The notes: generated from the sequence alone by a model not told the origin. Counted from the first letter of the stretch, positions 17,726-26,701 are shown. The stretch is DNA of 64,000 nucleotides from Solitalea longa (GCF_002920915.1 NZ_PQVF01000008.1:202869-266868), one strand, 5' to 3'. A program made the numbers and translations.

Positions 17726-18139
17726 TTACTTCTTAGAAGTAAATCCTTTAAACGCTTTACCTAACTCAAACATGTCGTGATTAAACTCTTGTTTAAATTG
17801 TGGCCAATCCTTTTCATTATAATTGTAATTGGCTATCCGTTTCCGTAAATCGTCATTTTTATTTTCCAGAACTACTATTTTTTTATGATATCTGTTATCT
17901 GCCTTAGCGTTGCCCTTTATCATTTTTGCTTTTAAAGCAGCGATGTCTTTATCGTTATTTATAATCTTCTGTTGAGCGTCTGCCCTAAATTGAGTGTAGC
18001 TTGCTAAAGAATCTGTATTTGTTACTACTTTAACATTTTGTGGCTCAACTATTTCCTGGGCGCCCACTTGACTGTAGGCCATCATACTAAATCCTGTTAT
18101 AAAACCTGTTATAATTAAGGATGGTATTAACTTTTTCAT
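17726..18139 (-). CDS. secreted coiled-coil protein, 137 aa, unknown function
   Basis: Exported small protein: signal peptide of about 27 residues (MMAYSQVGAQ region) and a mature part that is mostly charged helix, with lysine/aspartate-rich stretches (NNDKDIAALKAKMI, VVLENKNDDLRKRI) likely to form a coiled coil. I do not recognise a named domain; similar periplasmic proteins are common in Sphingobacteria near general-stress genes. The C-terminal segment (FKQEFNHDMFELGKAF) is also amphipathic. It lies between the Lmo0937-like and CsbD-like genes, with hairpins on both sides. Confidence 0.65.
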   Translation of the reverse strand: MKKLIPSLIITGFITGFSMMAYSQVGAQEIVEPQNVKVVTNTDSLASYTQFRADAQQKIINNDKDIAALKAKMIKGNAKADNRYHKKIVVLENKNDDLRKRIANYNYNEKDWPQFKQEFNHDMFELGKAFKGFTSKK

Positions 18140-18224
18140 ACTATTTAAATAAAATTGTTTAAAACATTTATTTAACTATTACTTAGGCCCTTACCATACC
18201 TTCTTAGCATTTAAGAAATAGTTT

Positions 18225-18257
18225 AAAAAACAATGAGCCAAAAGGCATTGACCCATT
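18225..18257 (-). terminator. terminator of the CsbD-like gene
   Basis: On the minus strand AATGGGTC pairs with GGCTCATT (with two G-U pairs) and is followed by TTTTTT. It lies 11 nt past the CsbD-like stop codon. Confidence 0.6.
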
Positions 18258-18267
18258 ATTGCAATAC

Positions 18268-18480
18268 TTACAATTTTTGAATAATTAAATCCAATTCTTG
18301 TTTGGTTTTACCCAATTTGGTTTCAATTTTTCGCATCATGTCTTCTCTATTACCTTGTTCATAATGCACATCGGCTTCTGTAAGTACAGGATATTTCGCA
18401 ATAAGCTTAACTTTCTGTTCGCTCCACTTTTGCTGTCCGAATGTTCCTGTTGGTCTTGATGATGATGGTGTTGTTCCCAT
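18268..18480 (-). CDS. CsbD-like general stress protein, 70 aa
   Basis: Short soluble protein with a central W-x4-VKLIAKYPVLTEADVHYEQG segment followed by a helix MMRKIETKLGKTKQELDLII. This matches the CsbD-like pattern in which a Trp-Lys segment is followed by an L-T-x-x-D box and a G-K-T/R-x-x-E/L helix. CsbD proteins are induced by general stress, but their molecular role is unknown. It lies just before the AraC-type regulator gene, with stress-type neighbours on the other side. Confidence 0.65.
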   Translation of the reverse strand: MGTTPSSSRPTGTFGQQKWSEQKVKLIAKYPVLTEADVHYEQGNREDMMRKIETKLGKTKQELDLIIQKL

Positions 18481-18577
18481 GATTTTAATTTAAGTGGGTG
18501 GTTTAACAATTACAACATAAATGTACCCATATAAACCGCGAAGAATGTTACATAACTAAAGCTAATAGTTACATAAT

Positions 18578-19144
18578 TCACACATTATCAATGTCAACTA
18601 TACCTTTTCTTTTATGTTTTAATTGTTTAAAATAGGAAGGGGTTAATCCGGTGATTCTTTTAAATTGATTAGAAAGATGTGCAACGCTGCTAAAATGCAA
18701 CTTGTACGAAATTTCCGTTAAACTGAGTTCGTCATACACCAGTAGTTCTTTTACCTTTTCTATACGTTGAGAGATAAAAAACTTTTCAATTGTGATACCT
18801 TGAACTTCTGAGAATAGGTTAGCGAGATAAGTATAGTCGTAATCGAGTTTTTCACTGAGATAGTCAGATAGATTTACTTTCAATTGATCATCTGTATAAT
18901 GTACTAATTCAATTATTGCACTTTTGATCTTTTCAATAAGCATACTCCTTTTATCATCCATTAGCTCCAGCTCATATTTTCTCAATCCTTTATCAAGCAG
19001 TTTTAATTGATCCTCTGAAATGCTCCCTTTTATCTCCACCTCCCCAAGCTGGAGCTGGGTGTATTGTAAGCCCAGCTTTTCCAATTCGGACTTCAATGCC
19101 ATTTTACAGCGAATACAAACCATGTTTTTGATAAAGAGCTTCAT
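18578..19144 (-). CDS. AraC-type regulator with HMA-like N-terminal domain
   Basis: 188-aa transcription regulator. Residues 1-65 resemble a ferredoxin-like heavy-metal-associated fold: an early Met-Val-Cys-x-x-Cys (Cys10, Cys13) followed by helix-strand-strand spacing. Residues 80-180 carry the AraC double helix-turn-helix, with LTEISYKLHFSSVAHLSNQFKRITGLTPSYFK as second unit. Similar short AraC proteins with an N-terminal M-V-x-x-R-C-K motif are common in Sphingobacteria and Flavobacteria. Metal or redox sensing by the cysteines is an inference; the same fold could be structural. It is divergent from the barrel protein at 19275 and lies upstream of CsbD-like and other stress genes on its own strand. 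Confidence 0.82.
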   Translation of the reverse strand: MKLFIKNMVCIRCKMALKSELEKLGLQYTQLQLGEVEIKGSISEDQLKLLDKGLRKYELELMDDKRSMLIEKIKSAIIELVHYTDDQLKVNLSDYLSEKLDYDYTYLANLFSEVQGITIEKFFISQRIEKVKELLVYDELSLTEISYKLHFSSVAHLSNQFKRITGLTPSYFKQLKHKRKGIVDIDNV

Positions 19145-19274
19145 GGCAGCTTTTGTTTATAATACATGTCTTGAGAGCATCCTATAAATGTACAAAAACA
19201 ATAAGGCTGATAAGATTAACCTATGTAACAGAATATACTGTAAATGGAGAGCTATTTGCGTATATCTATATGTT

Positions 19275-21161
19275 ATGAAGCTAAAGAGCAATAGGAAAAT
19301 GTCGATTGTGTGGCTCGCTTTTTTTGCATACCTGTCCATTCACCCATTTTCTCTCTTATCCTCTGCCATTTATGATACACCAAGGGATGACAATTTTTCT
19401 TTTTGTGATAATCTAATTGGCTCCGAGTCAGGGAAGAAAATGAACTTTCGAATCGACTCTCTTAAGCATAAAAACCCGGGTGACACCCTCTTTAAAATAT
19501 TGAAAGACGCACCATATAATGTTCTTAGTGAAAGACCCTATAAGCGGTACCAGGGCAAGGTTATCCGGAATATAATTATTGGGCAGGTGAACGTTTTCAA
19601 CCGTGTCTCAGACGATATCCAACAGTCACGGAATAGCATTCAAAAACTACAGCATCTTCTGGATTTTTTGCATGTAAACACCCAATCGAACGTTATCAGG
19701 GAGGGATTGTTTTTCAGTGAAAAGAAAGATACGGTGAGTGCATACCTGATGGCATATAATGCCTATTATCTTCGTCATTTACCTTTTCTCCAAACGGCTG
19801 AAATCTATATACAACCTCTTACAGATACAAAAGACTCCGTTGATGTAATAATCATTACTCAGGATGCTTTTGAGTTCGGGGCAAGCATTGCTCATTCCAA
19901 TCTGAGACTTTATAATGTAAATTTTTTGGGTGGAGGCCAGCGGATTGACTTGGCTGTAAGTCTCGACAAAAATCGTTCACCAAAGATAGGAACAGCTGCT
20001 TCCTATGTAAAATACAATATTGGGGGGTCTTTTGTCGATGCTTCCATTGGCTACACCACTATAAACAATGCGGCACCAATAGATACCGGCGTTTATGAAA
20101 CTTCCTTCTTTGTCCACCTGGACAGACAACTCTATAAGCCGACAGTACGCTGGGGAGGAGGACTAACTATTTCGTACAACTATTCAATGGATGTTTATTC
20201 CCGTTCATCAGGTTATTATCGCAACTACGCTTATAGATATTTTGACGTTTGGGGAGCCTGGGCATTTAATGTGAAGAAACTACTTAAAACAGGTTTTGAA
20301 AATAGTACCCGCAAAGCAATATCATTAAGGTATAGCATACTTGATTTTACCCGACAACCCCACCAAGATATTTACCGGCTAGATCCCAATTATAATAACC
20401 GGCAGTATATCATTGGCCAATACAATCTTTTCCAGCAAAGGTATTTTAAAACCCGTTATGTATTTGAATTTGGCAGGATTGAAGATATTCCAAGTGGGTA
20501 TAATTTGGCTCTAACAGCAGGTGTGGAAAAATGGATCAATAGAAAACGGATTTACACCGGAGCACAATATGAACGCTCTAAGATCTATACCAAAGGCAAT
20601 TTCATGGTCACAGGAATAGGCCTTGGCGGTTTTTTTAAAAATGGAATTGAAGATATAGTGTTTGCCGTCGATAATATTTATTACAGCGAGCTTTACACGC
20701 TTACCACATGGAGGCTTCGTTATCAAATCGGTTTGAATTATCTAATTGGCATTAACCCACACTTTAATAAGGCGATCAACTTAAACACTGAAAGAGGCAT
20801 CATTGGTTATAATTCGGAGTTGCTACAAGGTTATCAGCGTCTTACCCTTGGTGGCGAAGCAGATTTCTATGCTCCGTTTCGGTTTTTAGGGTTTAGGTTT
20901 AATTTTTTCACTGTTGCCCAAGTTGCACAACTTGGGGACAAAGGTGAACTCTTATTTGGTAATCGTTTGTACTCTGTACTTGGAACAGGAATACGTATCA
21001 AAAACGAAAGTCTTGTATTCAGGACCTTGGAAATAGGAGCTTATTTTTATCCGGGAGCGCCTTCGGATATGAAAAAAGTTGGGCTTACGTTGAAAAGCAT
21101 ACCCAATATACGGTTCCGAACCACCCCCATCCAGCGCCCTGAATTTATCAGCTTTGAATAA
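19275..21161 (+). CDS. outer-membrane beta-barrel protein, BamA/TamA-like (uncertain)
   Basis: 628-aa exported protein. I chose the ATG at 19275 (MKLKSNRKMS), which gives a signal sequence with a hydrophobic core at residues 11-30; the longer frame starts at 19188. After about residue 80 there is a mixed alpha/beta segment (VIRNIIIGQVNVF, SVDVIIITQDAFEFGAS) that resembles a POTRA domain, and from about residue 200 to the end alternate aromatic and polar strands typical of a barrel (YNVNFLGGGQRIDLAVSLD, LRYQIGLNYLIG). It may be an assembly or secretion barrel, but the family is not certain. Divergent from the AraC regulator. Confidence 0.7.
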   Translation: MKLKSNRKMSIVWLAFFAYLSIHPFSLLSSAIYDTPRDDNFSFCDNLIGSESGKKMNFRIDSLKHKNPGDTLFKILKDAPYNVLSERPYKRYQGKVIRNIIIGQVNVFNRVSDDIQQSRNSIQKLQHLLDFLHVNTQSNVIREGLFFSEKKDTVSAYLMAYNAYYLRHLPFLQTAEIYIQPLTDTKDSVDVIIITQDAFEFGASIAHSNLRLYNVNFLGGGQRIDLAVSLDKNRSPKIGTAASYVKYNIGGSFVDASIGYTTINNAAPIDTGVYETSFFVHLDRQLYKPTVRWGGGLTISYNYSMDVYSRSSGYYRNYAYRYFDVWGAWAFNVKKLLKTGFENSTRKAISLRYSILDFTRQPHQDIYRLDPNYNNRQYIIGQYNLFQQRYFKTRYVFEFGRIEDIPSGYNLALTAGVEKWINRKRIYTGAQYERSKIYTKGNFMVTGIGLGGFFKNGIEDIVFAVDNIYYSELYTLTTWRLRYQIGLNYLIGINPHFNKAINLNTERGIIGYNSELLQGYQRLTLGGEADFYAPFRFLGFRFNFFTVAQVAQLGDKGELLFGNRLYSVLGTGIRIKNESLVFRTLEIGAYFYPGAPSDMKKVGLTLKSIPNIRFRTTPIQRPEFISFE

Positions 21162-21254
21162 AACTTAAGAAACGAATCAAGGGATACTGAAGCATTTTCG
21201 TGACTAAGAAACCTAACAAGAGAGAATATTCAAGTGGATGAAAAACTCAATAAA

Positions 21255-21285
21255 AAAACGGATAGATGAAACACCTATCCGTTTT
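21255..21285. terminator. bidirectional terminator
   Basis: AAAACGGATAG (21255-21265) and CTATCCGTTTT (21275-21285) pair over 11 bp with a 9-nt loop, and T-rich runs lie on both sides. It separates the convergent barrel-protein and cysteine desulfurase genes. Confidence 0.88.
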
Positions 21286-21304
21286 CTAATCTTCTATTTT
21301 GAAA

Positions 21305-22441
21305 TTATACTGCTACAGGAACAATCTGTTTAAGTTTCTCAACGGTATAATCAATCTCTTCTTTAGTTGTCATTTTACTAAAAGAAAAACGAACTGAAGG
21401 TCTGTTTGGACTGGCTCCAATACCAGTTAATACATGCGAGCCAATATTTGAACCTGATGAACAAGCACTTCCTCCAGAAGCTGAAATTCCATTAATATCC
21501 AAGTTGAACAGCATCATATCGCCCATATCTGATTCAGGGAAAGATACATTCAGAACTGTATATAAGCTCTTTTCAGGGTCTGTTTCGCCATTAAACTCAA
21601 TGTCATCAAAGTTTTCCAGTAACTGCTCCTTCATGTAGGTTTTCAATTCCTGAACATAGCTTGCATGCTCATCCATTTCATGATACGCAATTTCAAGAGC
21701 CTTGGCTAAGCCGGCAATACCGTAAACGTTTTCTGTTCCGCCACGCATGTTGCGCTCCTGAGATCCACCATAAATCAATGGTTTAATTTTCACCTTATGA
21801 TTTACATACAGAAAACCAATTCCTTTAGGACCATGTAATTTATGCGCTGCACAAGCAACGAAATGCACTTTTAAATGGCTAAGATCGTGAACGTAGTGAC
21901 CCATGGTTTGAACAGTATCACAATGGAACAAGGCGTTATATTTTTCACAAATATTACCAACACGCTCAACATCCAGCAAGGTGCCTATTTCATTATTGGC
22001 ATGCATTAATGAAACAAAGCTACGTTCATTGTTTTGCAATAGCTCTTCCAGGTGGTTATAATCAACATTGCCTTTTTCATCAACGTTTACATAACTCAAT
22101 TTAATAACACCTTTTTTCTCCAGGGCTGTCAATGTATGACCCACCGCATGGTGCTCAATTTTGGAAGTAATTGCATGGGTAATTCCATTGTCGTGAATTC
22201 CACAACGGATAGCTGTATTATCAGCCTCGGTTCCTCCTGAAGTGAAGAAAATTTCTGATGGTGAAACGTTTAGCAATTTTGCAACAGATTTACGCGCCAG
22301 CTCGACTACTGAGCGTACCTCTCGACCGTGTGCATGGATGGAAGAAGGATTCCCATATTGCTTCTCCATCACGCTAAACATCACCGCTAATACCTCCTTA
22401 TCAATAGGAGTGGTAGCAGCATTGTCTAAATAAACTCTCAT
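21305..22441 (-). CDS. cysteine desulfurase (NifS/IscS family)
   Basis: PLP enzyme that takes sulfur from cysteine, producing alanine and an enzyme persulfide for Fe-S cluster and thio-cofactor assembly. The 378-aa protein starts MRVYLDNAATTP, has the cofactor-binding SGGTEADN near residue 68, the PLP lysine in AAHKLHG near 200, and the sulfur-carrying Cys in the loop GSACSSGS near 326. This short loop (group I pattern) and length fit IscS/NifS. Which paralogue is not decidable. It is a single gene between a terminator and glmM (113-nt gap). Confidence 0.92.
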   Translation of the reverse strand: MRVYLDNAATTPIDKEVLAVMFSVMEKQYGNPSSIHAHGREVRSVVELARKSVAKLLNVSPSEIFFTSGGTEADNTAIRCGIHDNGITHAITSKIEHHAVGHTLTALEKKGVIKLSYVNVDEKGNVDYNHLEELLQNNERSFVSLMHANNEIGTLLDVERVGNICEKYNALFHCDTVQTMGHYVHDLSHLKVHFVACAAHKLHGPKGIGFLYVNHKVKIKPLIYGGSQERNMRGGTENVYGIAGLAKALEIAYHEMDEHASYVQELKTYMKEQLLENFDDIEFNGETDPEKSLYTVLNVSFPESDMGDMMLFNLDINGISASGGSACSSGSNIGSHVLTGIGASPNRPSVRFSFSKMTTKEEIDYTVEKLKQIVPVAV

Positions 22442-22554
22442 TTTTAGGTTATTATATTGGTAATTAGGTTAAATAAAAATTGAAGTTAGAATGACAAAAT
22501 ACAAAATATTTCCCAGTGACCTTTGTACTTCTTTCGGTGTCCTTCCTACTTAAA

Positions 22555-23934
22555 TTAAATCATTTCCTTGAAATCAGAAATAATCTTGTTTGCTAAAGCA
22601 TCCGCAACAGTTTCTGAATTTCCTTCGGAGTAAATACGAATGATTGGTTCCGTATTTGACCGACGCAAATGTACCCATTGTTTATCAAATTCTATACGAA
22701 CTCCGTCAATGGTATTTATCGGTTGTTGTTTATACTTATCCTGAATTTTCTGCATTAATGAATCAATATCCATTTCAGCAGTCAGAGTAATCTTATTTTT
22801 TGAAATATGATAAGCTGGATAACCGTTTTTCAATACTGAAATGCTCTTGCCAAATTTCGCCAAATGCGTTAAAAATAGTGCAATTCCCACCAACGCATCG
22901 CGACCATAATGCAATTCAGGATAGATAATACCGCCATTACCTTCTCCTCCTATAACCGCATTTGTAGCTTTCATCATTTCCACCACATTCACCTCTCCTA
23001 CTGCAGCAGCACTATATTTTCCTCCATGACTTTCCGTCACATCCTGTAAAGCACGTGTTGAAGAAAGATTAGAAACCGTATTGCCTTTATTATGTTTCAA
23101 AACATAATCAGCCACCGCCACCAATGTGTATTCTTCTCCAAATAGATTTCCATCTTCGCACATGAATACCAAACGATCAACATCAGGGTCAACAGAAATA
23201 CCCAAATGAGCTTTTTTATCGGTTACTGTTTTCGAAAGTTCCGTTAAATGCTCTGCTAAAGGCTCGGGATTATGAGGGAATTTGCCATCAGGCGAACAGT
23301 AAAGTTCATGAATAACTTCAACGCCCAGGGCTTTTAATAATTTAGGAACAAATATGCCTCCGGTTGAGTTTACTGCATCAACCACAACGCTGAAATTGGC
23401 ATTTTTAATCGCATCAACATCAACTAATGGCAATGCTAAAATCATTTCAATATGCTTTTCGACATAAGAATGATCTAATTTATACGAACCTAATTCATCA
23501 ACATCAGCATAAGTAAAGGCTGATTTTTCTGCTATATCCAATACTTCCTGTCCATCGGCTGAAGAAATGAATTCACCTTTACCATTTAACAATTTTAATG
23601 CATTCCATTGCTTAGGGTTATGACTTGCAGTAAGAATAATACCTCCACCAGCATTTTCTAAAGGAACAGCAATTTCAACAGTTGGAGTAGTTGAAAGATC
23701 GAGGTCAATAACATCAATGCCTAAGCCTTGTAATGTTCCAACCACTAAGTTTCTAACCATTTCGCCAGAAATACGAGCGTCGCGGCCAATAACTATTTTT
23801 TTATTTCCTGTTTTATTAATTACCCATTGACCAAAAGCCGAAGTAAATTTCACTACATCTAAAGGAGTAAGAGCGCTGCCTGGAGCACCACCAATTGTGC
23901 CCCTAATGCCTGAAATAGATTTTATAAGTGTCAA
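22555..23934 (-). CDS. glmM: phosphoglucosamine mutase
   Basis: Interconverts glucosamine 6-phosphate and glucosamine 1-phosphate on the way to UDP-N-acetylglucosamine for peptidoglycan and lipopolysaccharide. The 459-aa protein has the four phosphohexomutase loops: phosphoserine LTASHNP near residue 102, metal-binding DPDVDR near 250, sugar-recognition GEGNGG near 334 and phosphate-binding RRSNTEPIIRIY near 430. The family also contains phosphomannomutases, but the G-E-G-N-G loop and gene length favour GlmM. A promoter-like -7 box lies 23 nt upstream. Confidence 0.9.
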   Translation of the reverse strand: MTLIKSISGIRGTIGGAPGSALTPLDVVKFTSAFGQWVINKTGNKKIVIGRDARISGEMVRNLVVGTLQGLGIDVIDLDLSTTPTVEIAVPLENAGGGIILTASHNPKQWNALKLLNGKGEFISSADGQEVLDIAEKSAFTYADVDELGSYKLDHSYVEKHIEMILALPLVDVDAIKNANFSVVVDAVNSTGGIFVPKLLKALGVEVIHELYCSPDGKFPHNPEPLAEHLTELSKTVTDKKAHLGISVDPDVDRLVFMCEDGNLFGEEYTLVAVADYVLKHNKGNTVSNLSSTRALQDVTESHGGKYSAAAVGEVNVVEMMKATNAVIGGEGNGGIIYPELHYGRDALVGIALFLTHLAKFGKSISVLKNGYPAYHISKNKITLTAEMDIDSLMQKIQDKYKQQPINTIDGVRIEFDKQWVHLRRSNTEPIIRIYSEGNSETVADALANKIISDFKEMI

Positions 23935-23957
23935 GATTTCTTTTGATTTATTGCCAA

Positions 23958-23988
23958 CAAAATTAGAATATTAAATCAGAATAGGCAA
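23958..23988 (-). promoter_or_regulatory. candidate glmM promoter
   Basis: On the minus strand TTGCC (23984-23988) and, 18-20 nt further, TAATTTTG (23958-23965) fit the Bacteroidota -33/-7 pattern TTTG...TAnnTTTG. The start codon lies 23 nt downstream. Confidence 0.5.
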
Positions 23989-24108
23989 TTTCAGGTTTGT
24001 AAAAGATTTAATAGAGGTAAATCGACTTTCGAATGAAGATAATCAGTAGTTCTATTTTACGATTTTGAATTATTCTTGATTGCTTTAAAATTGCTCATAT
24101 TGGTTTTA

Positions 24109-24116
24109 TATATTTG
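24109..24116 (+). promoter_or_regulatory. candidate -7 box just upstream of the methyltransferase start
   Basis: TATATTTG is an exact match to TAnnTTTG and ends 5 nt before the ATG at 24122 (TATATTTG-CTGCT-ATG). If it is used, the transcript would start at or almost at the start codon. Confidence 0.4.
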
Positions 24117-24121
24117 CTGCT

Positions 24122-24862
24122 ATGCCTGATAAACAACAGAAGTGGTACCAGAATTGGTTCAATTCACCTTATTATCATATACTTTACAATAAACGCGATG
24201 AGCGCGAAGCGGAGCATTTAATGGACAATCTCTGCGAATATCTGACGCCTTCCTCGAGTGAGCGGATGCTGGATGTTGGCTGTGGGAAAGGTCGTCATGC
24301 CATTTACCTGAATAAAAAGGGATATGAAGTGACGGGAATCGACTTGTCGGAAGAAAACATAAGACTTGCTAATATTCATGAGAATGCGAAACTGCACTTT
24401 TATGTACACGATATGCGGAATCTGTTTTTTATCAACTATTTCGATATTGTTTTTAACCTGTTTACCAGTTTTGGATTTTTCGAAAAAGACAGGGACCATC
24501 AGCATGCAGTGAATATGTTTGCCCGCTCATTAAAAAAAGGTGGTGTGTTGGTATTGGACTTTATGAATGCCGAAAAACTCAAAAACAATTTGGTGCAACG
24601 CGAGGTTCAGCATATTGAAAATATCGAATTCCACATTCAACGTAAAATTGAAAATGGAGCAATTATAAAAAAGATTGATTTTGAAGACAAGGGACGTCAT
24701 TTTGCTTTTAAAGAAGAAGTAAAAGCACTGATGCCCGATGATTTCAAAAGGTATTTTGAAAAGGCAGGATTTGAAATAGAAACTGCTTTTGGCGATTATA
24801 ACCTTGGGCCATTTAAACCCGAAACATCTGACCGATTACTATTTGTGTGCAGAAAAAAATAA
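24122..24862 (+). CDS. SAM-dependent class I methyltransferase
   Basis: 246-aa protein with motif I MLDVGCGKGRHA near residue 56 and the acidic residue binding the ribose in GIDLSEEN near 78; the N-terminal WYQNWFNSPYYHILY segment is conserved in this methyltransferase subgroup, which supports the ATG at 24122. The target is unknown; small-molecule methylation is likely but unproven. It is the first of three genes (methyltransferase, PAP2, ZIP) that are spaced by 3 nt and then overlap, so they form an operon. A -7 box lies almost against its start codon. Confidence 0.82.
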   Translation: MPDKQQKWYQNWFNSPYYHILYNKRDEREAEHLMDNLCEYLTPSSSERMLDVGCGKGRHAIYLNKKGYEVTGIDLSEENIRLANIHENAKLHFYVHDMRNLFFINYFDIVFNLFTSFGFFEKDRDHQHAVNMFARSLKKGGVLVLDFMNAEKLKNNLVQREVQHIENIEFHIQRKIENGAIIKKIDFEDKGRHFAFKEEVKALMPDDFKRYFEKAGFEIETAFGDYNLGPFKPETSDRLLFVCRKK

Positions 24863-24865
24863 CAA

Positions 24866-25441
24866 ATGCTAGAACAATTAAATTCAATTGACCAAAAAGC
24901 GTTCTTTTTTGTTAACAGCGATTTATCAAACTCCTTCTTCGACTGGTTAATGCCATTAATGCGCCTTCCTGCATTCTGGGCTCCATTATATTTATTCCTG
25001 ATCATTTTCTTCATTAAGGAATACAAGAATAAAGGACTTTGGCTTATTGCTTTCTTGTTACTGACTTTTGCCATCGCTGATTTTGTAAGCGCCAGCATCA
25101 TTAAAGAATATTTTCAGCGATTACGTCCATGCAATGACCCGGCTTTATTTGGCCTGGTTAAATTGCGGTTATCTCGTTGTGGCGGAGGATTTAGTTTTGT
25201 GTCATCACATGCATCTAATCATTTCGCTATTGCTGTTTTTCTTATCAGCACTTTTTATCAGCGTTGGAAATGGGTATTGCCAGCAGCACTTCTTTGGGCT
25301 GCATTAGTGTGTTTTGCACAAGTGTATGTAGGTGTTCACTACCCATTCGATGTTACTTGCGGTGGTATTTTTGGCGCTAGTGTGGGATATGGTGTTTCTA
25401 AACTTCGAAAATCATTAGTACCAATTGATGGAATTAATTAA
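24866..25441 (+). CDS. PAP2 family phosphatase
   Basis: 191-aa inner-membrane phosphatase of the PAP2/undecaprenyl-diphosphatase type. The three catalytic motifs are present: K-x6-RP as KEYFQRLRP near residue 84, SH in SSHASNHFA near 112 with the catalytic histidine, and the last block VGVHYPFDVTCG near 155. At least five hydrophobic helices surround them. Likely roles are recycling of undecaprenyl pyrophosphate or dephosphorylation of lipid phosphates. It starts 3 nt after the methyltransferase and overlaps the ZIP gene. Confidence 0.88.
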   Translation: MLEQLNSIDQKAFFFVNSDLSNSFFDWLMPLMRLPAFWAPLYLFLIIFFIKEYKNKGLWLIAFLLLTFAIADFVSASIIKEYFQRLRPCNDPALFGLVKLRLSRCGGGFSFVSSHASNHFAIAVFLISTFYQRWKWVLPAALLWAALVCFAQVYVGVHYPFDVTCGGIFGASVGYGVSKLRKSLVPIDGIN

Positions 25442-26165
25442 GAGCTTAATATTATTTTCAAGCGCATTTATCGGCGGCTTGTCTGTTTTTTTTGTTCAAA
25501 AAGGTAGTAACAGACGACTGAAACTTATCTTGTCGTTCAGTGGAGCTTATCTGTTTGCCATATGTGCATTACACTTAATGCCCGAAGTATACGAATCGCA
25601 TAATCCTTTGGTTGGCGTTTTTGTGTTGGTTGGATTTGCATTTCAGATCATTTTGGAACAATTCTCTGAAGGAGTGGAACATGGCCATATTCATGTGCAT
25701 CAGCATCATCATGGCCCTGCCTTTCCATACGGTTTAATGATCAGCTTGTGTTTACATGCTTTCCTTGAAGCCTTACCATTGGCCAGCTCAGCGGCTCAGA
25801 ATGAATTATTGTTTGGTATTGCCATTCATCATATTCCGGCAGCGTTTGCATTAGGCAGCATTTTATTGCAGAGCCATGTAAGCAAGCAAAAAACCATTGT
25901 AATGCTGGTTTTGTTCGCTATTATGTCGCCTATGGGCTTTATTCTTAGCCAAAATCTTGGACCTGCTACATCAGGAGTATTATCGCAGTATTTCGATTAT
26001 ATCATGGCAGTAGTGATAGGTATATTCCTCCATATTTCAACTACCATTTTATTTGAGGCAAGCGAAGATCACAAATTCAATTTCTATAAAACCATTGCAA
26101 TCTTTCTTGGGGCCGGAATTGCCATTTCATTATTTTTTAGCCAGCAAGGAGCGCATAGCCATTAA
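25428..26165 (+). CDS. ZIP family metal transporter
   Basis: 245-aa polytopic protein with eight hydrophobic segments. A histidine-rich loop (HGHIHVHQHHHG) is near residue 86; helix 4 has SLCLHAFLEALP and helix 5 has GIAIHHIPAAFALG, the pattern of ZIP metal-binding His residues. It would import zinc or another divalent metal. The start is the ATG at 25428, not the TTG at 25425; it overlaps the PAP2 stop by 14 nt, indicating translational coupling. Confidence 0.88.
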   Translation: MELIKSLILFSSAFIGGLSVFFVQKGSNRRLKLILSFSGAYLFAICALHLMPEVYESHNPLVGVFVLVGFAFQIILEQFSEGVEHGHIHVHQHHHGPAFPYGLMISLCLHAFLEALPLASSAAQNELLFGIAIHHIPAAFALGSILLQSHVSKQKTIVMLVLFAIMSPMGFILSQNLGPATSGVLSQYFDYIMAVVIGIFLHISTTILFEASEDHKFNFYKTIAIFLGAGIAISLFFSQQGAHSH

Positions 26166-26194
26166 TAAGGAGCCTAACTGAAGACTGAAAAAGC

Positions 26195-26641
26195 CTAACC
26201 TCTGAATTTGTCTAATAGGAAGTTCAAGGTTTGTAATTCTTCTTCCGTAAGATTTTCATTAACAAATTCCTGGATTTTTTCGGTGGTGATAATATTTAAG
26301 AGATCCAAACCTTTGGTAGTAATCAAAAGGTCAACTGCTCTCCTATCACTTTTACAGGTTTTACGTTCGATCAAATCTTTCTTTACTAAGCGATCGACAA
26401 TGCGTGATACATCCGACATTTTATCTATTATCCGCTCTTTTACTAAATTAAGTGTTGCAGGCCTGGGAAACTGCCCCCGTAAAATCCTTAAAACATTAAA
26501 TTGCTGTGGAGTAATATCATACGGTTCCAGAATCTGACGCATGTTTGACATCACCCAACTTTGTGTAAAAACAATATTTACAATTGATTTTTGATAGTTG
26601 TTTTCAAACCTATCCTGAACTATTTCCTTTTCGATTTGCAT
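26195..26641 (-). CDS. MarR family transcriptional regulator
   Basis: 148-aa winged-helix DNA-binding protein. N-terminal dimerisation helices (about 20-50) precede the recognition region TLNLVKERIIDKMSDVSRIVDRLVKKDLIERK near residues 78-110 and the wing DRRAVDLLITTKG; the last helix (ENLTEEELQTLNFLLDKFRG) completes the fold. Targets and ligand are unknown. A perfect dyad GCAATAACA-N5-TGTTATTGC lies upstream of its own -7 box, a good candidate for autoregulation. Confidence 0.88.
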   Translation of the reverse strand: MQIEKEIVQDRFENNYQKSIVNIVFTQSWVMSNMRQILEPYDITPQQFNVLRILRGQFPRPATLNLVKERIIDKMSDVSRIVDRLVKKDLIERKTCKSDRRAVDLLITTKGLDLLNIITTEKIQEFVNENLTEEELQTLNFLLDKFRG

Positions 26642-26666
26642 AATTTGTTAGCTAGACATTGACATA

Positions 26667-26701
26667 CAAATATATAGAGCAATAACATTAATTGTTATTG
26701 C
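26667..26701 (-). promoter_or_regulatory. marR promoter with candidate operator
   Basis: On the minus strand TATATTTG (26667-26674) fits TAnnTTTG. Immediately upstream lies a dyad with 9-bp perfect arms, GCAATAACA (26679-26687) and TGTTATTGC (26693-26701), centred on 5 nt, covering the -33 region. MarR proteins often bind such 18-24-bp palindromes in their own promoters. Confidence 0.55.
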
